64,000 nt of DNA from Ehretia macrophylla. Lineage: Eukaryota > Streptophyta > Magnoliopsida > Boraginales > Ehretiaceae. Positions 47,306-57,531 of this stretch are shown here, piece by piece (the first letter of the stretch is position 1; each line of letters opens with the position of its first letter). The position numbers and the translations under genes are program-made. Below the pieces are notes generated by a model. It saw only the letters and a program-made list of their open reading frames with translations. It searched no databases and was not told where the DNA came from. The stretch spans positions 26,499,498 through 26,563,497 of the forward strand of contig CM075767.1 of assembly GCA_037974665.1 (NCBI GenBank), given 5' to 3'.

Positions 47306-48741
47306 TGTTTAATGCCTGTTGAGTTGGATGGCCTACTTTGTCATCTAACTTAATTGTTTCATGATTATATAGTTGTTGATTATTAAATGTTGTTTAATTA
47401 ATTGTTGAAATACAGATTAATTGATTATTGATTATTGATTGTTTTTACAAAACCATGAGGAACACGCTCAGGGTTAATCCGGGGTGTTACTTTGTTAACT
47501 GATTGTTATTGTTGTTATGAGTCGAGAGTCGGGCAACCAATGTTGTTGAATTCTCGAATTGGAATTGTTATTGTTATTATGAGTCGGGAGTCGGGCAACC
47601 AATGTTGTTGACTTATCGAATTGGAATTGTTATTATTATTATGAGTTGGGAGTTGGGCAACCAATGTTGTTGACTTCTCGAATTGGAATTATTATTGTTA
47701 TTATGAGTCGGGAGTCGGGAGTCGGGCAACCAATGTTGCTGACTTCTCGAATTGGAATTGTTATTGTTATTATGAGTCTGGAGTCGAGCAACCAATGTTG
47801 TTGACTTCTTGAATTGAGTTCCATTGTTGTGAGCTTTGATAATGTTGTGTTACCTCGGGAGGCATCCTAGGCTGCGTGCATAGTTATCATGGCTAATCCC
47901 TATCTCGCATGGGCGAAGAGGCCATGGGGTGTGGGTCTAGGTCAAGGTACCTCAGGATTTTGTCATTGAGTTTGGAGGAGTTGATGAGCATTGAATTGGA
48001 GTATGGAGCTTCATCAGCAAATGTATCGTATCCTCATTGTGTGTTTACAGTTATTGCTATTGTTGCATTTATAATGATATTGCTATTCATTGTCTGTTTA
48101 CTGCTCAAAGGATGATTTCCAAGGAGTATAGTAAATACTGTTAGAGATCTAGCAAATCCTCATTGGGCTTGTTTTATATAAGCTCACTCTCAATTATTGC
48201 ATGTATACAAGTGTTACCGATCCAGATTACGGGTACGTGCCTCCAGAGGAGGATAATGTGCCATATGTGGACGAGTCCTATGTGCCAGAGTCCTGTCCCT
48301 AATTTATGATATGGTACTCTTTTGTTATATTGTATATTAAATTTAGTTGTCTTGTATTTCACTTAAAAGTTCATGTTATATAAGATGATGTAAAGATAGT
48401 AGATTAAATGTTGCTAGCTAAGTAATCTTGTTTTGGAACATGATTAGGTTGCTAGGTGGGATATAATCTATTTTGGAAGTATATGTTATATAGTAAATGT
48501 ATTATGTTGGAACGGAGGCGCGTAACTATGAAAAAGTTGATGAAAGAATGTTTAATGTATGAAGTGGTTGCGTTGTATGTTTTTAATTTGATTGTGGAGT
48601 TGGTTGGTGATTTATGGAGTTTGATGTATGTTGTTCTTAAGGGTTGATTTAGAGCCCTGATGTTCATGTTACTATCGTTATGCTGTCGAAATTCCGTTGC
48701 GTCCTAACTGATCGTAGGAGGGGTCGAGTTGGGGCATGACA
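47306..48741 (+). repeat. Remainder of E's 5' LTR
   Basis: It begins tgttt and follows the C LTR sense strand to GGGGCATGACA (48741), immediately before a primer site. It includes a minisatellite and, near 48230-48300, the acidic frame tail DYGYVPPEEDNVPYVDESY before a stop. Confidence 0.85.
47519..47817 (+). repeat. 62-bp minisatellite inside the LTR
   Basis: Five tandem units start near 47519, 47581, 47643, 47705 and 47774. Each has the form gagtcgggagtcgggcaacc followed by a tract ending in ttattgttattat. Four spacings are 62, 62, 62 and 69 bases; the longer one is explained by an extra gagtcgg. Other C LTRs here do not show the expansion. Confidence 0.9.
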
Positions 48742-50058
48742 TTTAGTGGTATTAGAGCTTGATTAGCTTGTAAGCCAGGGTATCCTCGGAATGTGGGTAG
48801 AGGTCTTAACATAAATGTATGTACTAAGTGTAATGTGAATTACATGTTAATAAGTTTATGTGATTAACTTGTTTATGTGACTAACTTTTATGTGATCAAT
48901 ATGCTTTATGTGTTTAGTGAACCAAACGTGATCAATGTGTTTGTGTGATTAGTATGTCTTATATGTTAAGTGAATTAAATGTGGTCAATGTGCTTTATGT
49001 AAATAATGTGCCTTACGTGCTCAATGTGTTTTATGTGACCAGTGTGTGGTACGTGCTCCATTTGCTTATGTGAAGATTATGTACTTAGTATATTTATGTT
49101 ACATTATGTGTGTTTAATTGATTTCCTAGGTACGTGCTTTAGATATTAGTATTAATATGTGAATCGATCTTCTGTAGCTTACATTTTAAATTGTGCTAGA
49201 TATCTTGCATATCTGATTAGGTATTACTGAACTCTAACATAGTTACTAGATTCATAGAATGAGAAAATTGAACTAAAAGTGTTATGTGTGTTATGAACAG
49301 TTTACTTTATATGTTATTAACTGTGTACATGCATTACCTGTAAAATGGTAAGTAATCTCTTCCCCTGAAAGAGTCGGTAGTAGCGGATCTCCCTAAAAGT
49401 GGATTAACAGAAGAAGGAACAGTAGATCAATGGTTATGGTGATCAGTAGGTGGTACTCAATGCTCTGAGTTGGTATTTAATGATCAGCCTTTGGCTTTTT
49501 CTTCGGTATCTTCATTTGGAATTCTTGCTTGGTGTTCTTATCCGGTATATGACTTTCGGTATCTGGTATTCCATTTGGAATTCTTTTTTGGATTCTTTTG
49601 GGGCAAATGGTAATCTTATTCGGCATTCTTCTTCGAGATTTCTATATGAAGATTCTTATTCGGTATACTTCATTGAAATTCTTCTTTGGTATTTTCTATC
49701 GGTATTCTTATGAGGAATTCTTATACGGTGTCATCCGGAGTTCTTATATTGGGATTATTATTTGGTATTCTCCAATAGTGATCTTGTTCGAAATTCTCAG
49801 TTGGTATTCCTGATTGGTGCTCTATTACGAGATCTATGTTTGGCGTTCTTCTTTGGTAATTTATTTGGGATTCTTATTCGGAAGTCCTAGTCGGTGTTCT
49901 TATTCAGCGTTCCTATTCAAGCTTCTTGTTCGGTATTCCTAGTTGACATACTTAGTTGGTATTCAGAATTTGGTTTTCGGTCTTTCATTCCGTATGTTTG
50001 AGCTAGTAGTACTTGAGTGAAGAATTGCGAGGACACAATTGTTTTAAGAAGGGGAGAA
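48742..50058 (+). mobile_element. E interior: primer site to polypurine tract, non-coding
   Basis: A 1.3-kb interior on the + strand with a primer site like TGGTATTAGAGC (48747-48758) and polypurine tract TTTTAAGAAGGGGAGAA ending at 50058. The first part (about 48840-49100) is a loose repeat of ttatgtgatcaatgtg words. The second (about 49480-49990) is a loose repeat of ggtattcttattcgg words. There is no gag or pol: a non-autonomous (LARD-like) relative of the Tekay elements, using C-type LTRs. Confidence 0.75.
50023..50040 (+). other. E hairpin beside the polypurine tract
   Basis: AATTGCG (50023-50029) pairs with CACAATT (50034-50040) with one imperfect pair. It is the same stem as in B, F and G, read here on the + strand. 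Confidence 0.55.
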
Positions 50059-51449
50059 TGTGAAACCCCAATTTTTATCTTTATCTCGATTTGCGTGTCT
50101 TTACCTCGATTTGCATGATTTGACCTGTTTATGTGTTATATGGGTCAGAATGTGCTAAATATGTGATTTATATTCCTAATACATGCTATATGTGCATTCA
50201 TAAAATTTTTATCAAAATCGGCACCATAAATTTTATCGTCGGTTTTTGTAAATAGTGTTTTGAATGCACGTCCACTGGTGTTTTAAATGTCTTAAAACCT
50301 AGTTCTCTATTATTAATAGACATATGTTTGATAAAAATTGATTCTAAAATGGAATAGTAATTTAAATAGACTTTTCGGGCGAAAAGTAGTGTTTTTGAGC
50401 CAAATAGTGATTTCTTTTAAACCCGATTCTTGTATTGACTTTCGTTGACCTAGTATATATTAATATAAATGTATTTATATGTGGTATTAAATGATTTTAG
50501 ATTAATTGTGCATTCAAAAGATATTTGAAAACAAATAATATGACTTTTCACATTCTTTTGCAAAAATCGAGTTTTTAACCGAGTCGAGTATAAGTCTATG
50601 CATGTGAAACTTGTTGTCAACTAAAAATATACTACTTAAAAATAGTCTAAGTGTTAATTGAATTTGGGTGTGCCAAAATAGTCTAAAAACAATTAAAAGA
50701 CTAAAAATACTAGTTAAAAGGCTAAAAATACTAACTTTGACTTTGCAAATTTTGTTGACCTTGAGCATATATCATCAACACATATTAAAAACAAAGCAAA
50801 CACACTCACAAAACACACACATTACCGAAAATTCATGAGGGAGAAGAAAGAAGGCATTTTCAAGGTTTTTCAAAGCATTTTTCACATAGATTTTGCAATT
50901 CAAGTCCAAATCACTTCATTCAAAGCTTGATTTCACTTATTGGGCATCCATTCTACATCTTTCTTGCATCAAAACACATCAAAGGTGAGAGAAAAATTCT
51001 AGATCTCAAAATGTCATTTTTATGTTTTTGCATATAATTGAATTTTGAACCGTTAAAATGTTGAATTGATGTTATATTATTGCTCAGTGCATGCTAAGGA
51101 TCGTTTATATATGTTTATATAAGATTTGAACCGTTGTAGCATGAATTTTATTTTTCGGGTATTAAAAGTTGAGTTGTTGGCTATTTGTTGAATATCTGGA
51201 GTTGTAGTGGTTGGAATCGATTGCTGTTAGCTTGTAAAAGTTTGTTAAATACGTGGTAGTAATGTTGTAATGCTGAAATTTTGATTGTGATGTCGGTGTG
51301 AAAATTCAGAAATTTCAGCCATGATGCATTAGGGTTTTAGGATTGTTGGGCTTGATGTGGATGGTTTATGGTTGGTTTCCGAGGGGGTGAATGTTGTTGA
51401 TTGAGTGGGTGAGTGTTAGAAACTAGTTTGGAGGTTACCGGATTAGTAG
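50059..51449 (+). repeat. E 3' LTR, interrupted by G
   Basis: It starts TGTGAAACCCC and follows the C LTR sense strand for 1.39 kb (including donor-like AAAG|GTGAGAG near 50990), to agtag at 51445-51449, where G is inserted. The remainder should lie beyond the right edge. Confidence 0.85.
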
Positions 51450-52253
51450 TGTCACGCCCCCAACTCGACCCCCCTTAAGATCAGTCAAGATACAACATAA
51501 TTTTGTCAATATAACGACAGTAATTAGGACACTGAGGCTCTAAACCAACCTCTTCGAAACTCATACATCTAACTCCACAATAATTCAACAATTAACAACA
51601 CAACCACAATATAGAATAAACATTCTTTACCATTGCATCCATAGGTTATACGCCTCCGTTCCAACATCATACATTTACTATATAACATACATACCCAAAA
51701 TAGATTATAACCAATCTAGTAGCCTAATCATATTCCAAAACAAGACCACTAAACTAGCAACTTTTACTCCATTATCTTTACAACATCTTATATACCATAA
51801 ACTTCTAGATAAATACAAACCAACTAGTTTTAATATACAATATAACAAAAGGTACAACATCATATATCAAGGACAAGACTCTGGCACATAGGACTCGTCC
51901 TCATAAGGTACATTATCTTGTTCTGGAGGCACGTACCCGTAATCTGGATCGGTAACACTTGTATGCATGCAATAATTGAGAGTGAGCTTATATAAAACAA
52001 GCCCAGTGAGGATTCGATAGATCTCTAACAGTATTTACTATACTCCTTGGAAATTATCCTTTAAGCAGTAAACACACAATAAACATCAATAACAATATAA
52101 ACACATAAACTATAATGACCATTCAATAAAGGATACTCTAGTTGGTGTAGCTCCAAACGTCATCACGATCTCAACCAACTTCTTATCACCCCCATGACAC
52201 ACACACCCGAGGTACCTCACTAGCCCTGCCCTCCATGGCATCTCCGCCCATAC
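51450..52253 (-). repeat. G 3' LTR, left part
   Basis: A C-type LTR in - orientation from TGTCACGCCCC. It is split at catac (52249-52253) by element F and continues at 59997. Confidence 0.88.
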
Positions 52254-54713
52254 TGTCACGCCCCAACTCGACCCCTCTTACAATCAGTCAGGACGCAACG
52301 GAATTTCGGCAGCATAACGACAGTAACATGAACATCAGGGCTCTAAACCAACCCTTAATAACCACATACATCAAACTCCACAAATCACCAACCAACTCCA
52401 CAATCAAATTAACAACGTACAACGCAACCATTTCATACATTAAACATTCTTTCATCAACTCATTCATAGTTATGCGCCTCCGTTCCAACATAACATACAA
52501 TACCTCAACCTTATCAAACATTTCAAAAAAAAATAAGTTGAGACACATTTACAACTTAACCATAGACAAAAGAAAGCCACTAAGTTAACACCATTTGGAT
52601 CATCATCTTCCAACATTTATTACAATAAGAACCACAAAGCATATAAAAGTCTATTAAGCTAATATACATGACATTAAACAACATATAATCATGGATAAGA
52701 CTCGGGAACATATGACTCGTCCACGTAAAGCACATTTTCCACATTCTCCTCTTCAGGAGGTACATACCCGTAATCCGGCTCTGCAACACCTGTATGCATG
52801 CAATAATAGAGAGTGAGCTTATATAAATAAGCCCAGTGAGGATCCGATAGATCTCGAGCAAGGTCTACTAAACTCCTTGGAATAATCCTTTGAGTCAGTA
52901 AACACACAATAACATCAATAATACTATCATCACATAACTATATGACCATTCAATAAAGGATACTCTCTCTAGTTGGTGTAGCTCCAAACGCCATCACGAT
53001 CTCAACCGTTCTTCTTATAACTCCCCATTACTCACGCACCCGAGGTACCTCACTAGCCCCTCCCTCCATGACACCTCCGTCATGCGAGCTGGGGGTAGCC
53101 TATGACAGTCATGCCGTTATCCACCCGACAGCCCGACGCTGCCCGAGAGGTGGCACACACATACCAAGACTCCATAATCATCAATCATCAATCAATCATC
53201 AATCAATCAATCAATTGGGAGATCAGCAACAAAAGTGCCCGATTCCCGCATTCAATAATAATCAATCAATAACATCAATATTAAATTAAACAACAAACAA
53301 CGTAGTTAGATGACAAAGTAGGCCATCTAACCGGACATGCATAATATACATAATTAAACTCTAAATTACTCATCAACAACTCACCAGTCATCACTCGAAC
53401 ACTACCCAACCATCTAAGGCATCGTTCAAGAAATTAAAGAATGACAACCTAAACTTCTAAAATTCATAACTTACAATCTACTAATCCAAACATTGCCAAA
53501 TCAGTTCCTATCACTCACCCATTCAACCTACTACATTAGCCCTCTCGGAAATCCACCATAACACCTCCAAATCATGCCCGATAACCCTAAAACCCTAAGA
53601 TGTCATGGCTGGATTTTCCGGATTTTCACACGAACAATGTAATCGAAAATTCGGCATTACAACAGCGCTAACACGTAATTATCAAGTATTTAGAAATCGA
53701 CGGCAATCGATTTCGATCAACACAACTCATTTAATTCAACTTTGAACATTTTAATCAAAATTAAATACCCAGAAAATAAAAATTATGCTACATCCGACAG
53801 AAATTCGTAGTATTAGTATATAACGATCCCTAGCATGCAAGGAGCAATAATCTATCATCAGATTTCAATTCTAACGGTTAAATTTTCATTTATGAGCAAA
53901 AACATAAAAATGACATTTTGAGATCTAGAATTTTTCTCTCACCTTTGATCCAAAGTAAAGCTAGGAATGCGTGCAACAGGTGCCCAACAAGCGGAATCAA
54001 GCTCGGTTTGAAAAGATTCGGACTTTAAATGAGTTTTCTAAGGCAAAATTACTTTGAAAATAAGTTGAATAAAATCTCTTTTTTTTTCCCCTAAGCTTTC
54101 ACGGCTGCAAGGTGTGTGAAAATGTGGTGTTTTGCTTTGTTTCATTGTGTGTTGGTGATATATGCATGAAAGTCAACAAGTCAAATGAAAGTCAAAGTTG
54201 AAACTTTAGTATTTTTAGTGTTTTCTTGACTTTAAATGCATTTTATTGATCACCAAAGTTCAAAACATTTATTCAACACCTAATCTAGCTCAAGTAAATT
54301 ATTTTTAGGTGACAAGGAGTTTTACAATCAAACAATTTCACCCGAGTCGGCTTAAAACTCGATTTTCGCAAAAGTCGGTGTAAAAACCCTAATAAATTCT
54401 TAAGCCGATTTTAAAACCGTTTTCATCAAACACAGGTCTATTAAAGTCCGTGGTCTAGGTCTAGAAGGGTTAAAAAGACTAGTTTCAAAATTTTAGCGGA
54501 CGTGTTTCGAAAACACTATTCACTAAAAATCGACGATAAAATTTCTGACTCCGTTTTTGATGAAAATTTCATGAATGCACATTTAGCACGTATTAGGAGT
54601 ATTAATACCAAAATCACCATATTATAAGCCATATAGCACATAGACAGGTTAATTCACGCAAATCGAGGCAAAGGCACGCAAATCGAAGTAAAGCATAAAA
54701 GTGGGGTTTCACA
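52254..54713 (-). repeat. F left (3') LTR
   Basis: TGTCACGCCCC to GGTTTCACA. Sense features: donor-like AAAG|GTGAGAG (intron start 53942), hairpin 52814-52835 (TGAGCTT/AAGCCCA in + display, one wobble), and acceptor-like ATACAG|GTGTTG (intron end 52790). The longest acidic frame tail of the window ends near 52689 (DYGYVPPEEENVENVLYVDE). Confidence 0.92.
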
Positions 54714-54749
54714 TTCTCCCCTCCTTAAAACAATTGCGTCCGCGCAATT
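54714..54749 (-). promoter_or_regulatory. F polypurine tract and perfect hairpin
   Basis: The sense AAGGAGGGGAGAA tract abuts the LTR. AATTGCG and CGCAATT (54732-54749) pair perfectly around TCCG. G has the same hairpin at 61823-61840. Confidence 0.7.
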
Positions 54750-57513
54750 CTCGAACTGATAGACAATTAAATCTTCAATCGTTACACTTAACAATACTTC
54801 TCTTAATTCCCATTTATCTCTTAGGATGATACCTAACCAAAGACCTCAAAAGAACAAACTCTGTTGACTGCAAGTTGATGATCATAATTCCAAGACAATC
54901 TTCAATTCATAATTCTCTCCTACCTAATATCATATTGCATATGAAAGAAATCGCAACTCCAAAGTCTTAGCATGACACCACTAATTATCAATCATCCTCT
55001 ACTACACAAAAGAGCTCTATGAACACCCCGAGGGTTTAAAAACTCAATCACGATAACATGAATGATTACTGATCAAGGAAATATCTCAAAAGTGACATTG
55101 GTCAGAATATGGCTCTTATGACATTTACAAGGAATTAAGAATATGGAAAGTCATATTTGAGCCAACAATCAAGGGTGCAAGATGTCAAACAAGTTAGAGA
55201 ATCAAGAGGCTAATAGTTTAATAAGAAAGCATGATAACTAAGATAAGAAATGTCTCAGCACCTTTTAGTTAAATAAGTACGAACAAAGGATGATGACGAG
55301 TCAAAACAGTGCTGAGTATGTTGAACAAAAATTCCTGAACAAGTAGATATTTCAATTCTCGATAATTGTTCAAGGAACCAACAAGTAAGTTGTACTTGAG
55401 GTGAAATGAAATTAGGAGATAAGAGATGATTAATTCAATAGAAAATATGAGTGTCAAGATAATGAGTATCTCAGCACGCAATACCAAAGAAGTACGAATA
55501 AGAAATGATAACAATAGGACAGTGCCGAGTACTTTGAGTGAGCAATTACAAGCAAAGTAATGGCTCAGGATTTAATAATGAAACAATAGGATTAACAAGG
55601 ATCAACAAGAATGACAATGATGTACTTAGGTAGGGAGTACATCAAGCAAGTGAAATTCGAATAAGTAAAATGGTATACCAAAGGAAAAATTACTTTCAAA
55701 TGAATAGTAATAGGATGAAATGAAATATTGAAACGAATGGCTAGAGATATAGAATGAATTATAGAAGTCTCAAACCTTAACTCCAATAAGCGACATTGCT
55801 ATAAGAAGCAAATATGAATGTTAAGAATGGAAACAATGTCAAATGAGTATAGGATCCATTAATCCAATAAGCAAAACTTTCAAGAGACAATTGATAGGCT
55901 AGAAAAGTGTAACCCTCTCTCAAATAAGTGAGAATAGAGTAGAAAAGAATAATAAGACCGATAGAATTATGAAGCACAAGAAGGGTGTCCCACCTACACA
56001 CTTAAACACCAACAAGTCATATCCTACAATCTATCTTCCTCCAAAACAAGACACTAAGGAGATCTAGAGAACCTAAGGAGTCATAACAATCACCAAACAA
56101 GATAAATCACTCCAAAATTTTACATTTCGTACCAGACCAATCACTAAACAAGATAAATCACCGATTACCCAACAAGATTAACTAATGAAGACTCCAAAAT
56201 CTGATAACACAATACAGATTCATGCTAACCCATTATAACACAAGAGAATCCTCAATCAACAATTTAGAAAGTCATACCACCTAGAACTCAAAAGCTCGAT
56301 GTAGGCAAGTAAATGTTCAGCCATCGAAATGCATTCTTATTTCCTCAAATAATTCTATCTCCCAACAATTACATCTTCGAATAAAGTAACTTTAGTCAGG
56401 AATCACTCCAATTATCTCCAAGGTTTAAAGATCAAAACTCCAAAATATCCATTAATAATATAGCAATCCCAAATAGTAGAAATATTCACATGTTATACCA
56501 CAATCTATTCCATTCACAAATATACATCACTAATTCCTCAAATAAATTCATTCTAAAATAACCTCAAGAAAGTATAATCTGAGTTGAGACTCCAAAAGTG
56601 TCTAATCACAACCTCACAGAAACCTCAACTTATGATTCATCTCCAAGTAATAATAAATTAAACATGGCGACAAAAGTAATTATAATCATCAAGATACATT
56701 GCTATTTTCCTCGAACAACTTCATTCTCGCTAAAGGAACATCAAGATCAATCCACTAAGCCGAAACTAAAATCCATAAACATAACAATTAAAATCTAACT
56801 GATAAACTACTAGAATAATAATAATTCAAAATCATGGCCTACCACTATTTCCGAAAACTCTTGCAGTCATCCTTACTTCACCTAAAAGAATCACCCACAG
56901 TTATAGAATATATACAATTATATCTCATGAAAACTAGTACCAACATATTACATGATTATCATATATTACAACATTATCACATAACACACAATTCAACATA
57001 TAAGAAGCCAACATCACATAAACAGGTTATATCACAGAAGTAAGTTATAAACAATTAAAGTAACATAAGCAACAAACTTCACATAAGACAAGTTGATCAC
57101 GTAACTCACATTGGTCACTTAAAGTACATTGAGCACCTAAAGCACGTTGTTTCAAATAAGCTAGTTATAAACAATTAAAAGCACATAAACAACTAACTTC
57201 ACACAAAGCACAAAATCACATAAAACACAATTGTCACATAATACACATTAATCACATAATGCACATTAATCGCATAATGCACATTAATTACAACACATTG
57301 AGTATGTATAGCACGTTATCACATAAAACATATTGACCACATTAGTTCACTTAACACACAAGGCATTTTGGTCACATAGAAAGTTAGACACATAAGTAAA
57401 TTAATCACATAAGCATATTAACATATGTTTCACTTTTCTTTCACTTAATACATACTTGCATGCTTAGACCACTACCCACATTCCGAGGATACCCCGGCTG
57501 ACAGCTAACATGC
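54750..57513 (-). other. F non-coding interior
   Basis: AT-rich, with no recognisable domain. It is collinear with G's interior (61841 onward) with several percent divergence and small gaps. Hydrophobic-looking short frames on the - strand appear in both F and G, but differ by gaps and stops and look like consequences of AT-rich sequence. The primer-site end (about 57040-57440) is a loose repeat of cacataa/cacattaatcacataatg, with an exact-looking 18-base tandem near 57240-57290. Confidence 0.65.
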
Positions 57514-57525
57514 GCTCTGATACCA
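57514..57525 (-). promoter_or_regulatory. F tRNA-iMet primer site
   Basis: The - strand reads TGGTATCAGAGC, six bases from the 5' LTR edge (57532). It is a perfect match to the common plant primer site. Confidence 0.85.
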
Positions 57526-57531
57526 CTTAAA

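Noticed and set aside
48230-48300. GGACGAGTCC-like palindrome suggestive of a small ribozyme
   Set aside because: No hammerhead core (CUGANGA...GAAA) is present around it; the stretch is better explained as the acidic frame tail.
53584-53600. Telomere-like aaccctaaaaccctaa
   Set aside because: Only two units, in every F LTR copy and similar in other C LTRs (about 1948, 12570, 46008); part of the LTR, not a telomeric relic.
55269-56001. Hydrophobic, membrane-like frames on the - strand, also in G near 62360-63074
   Set aside because: F and G interiors are homologous DNA, so the similarity is expected; gaps and stops differ between them and hydrophobicity follows from AT-rich codons.
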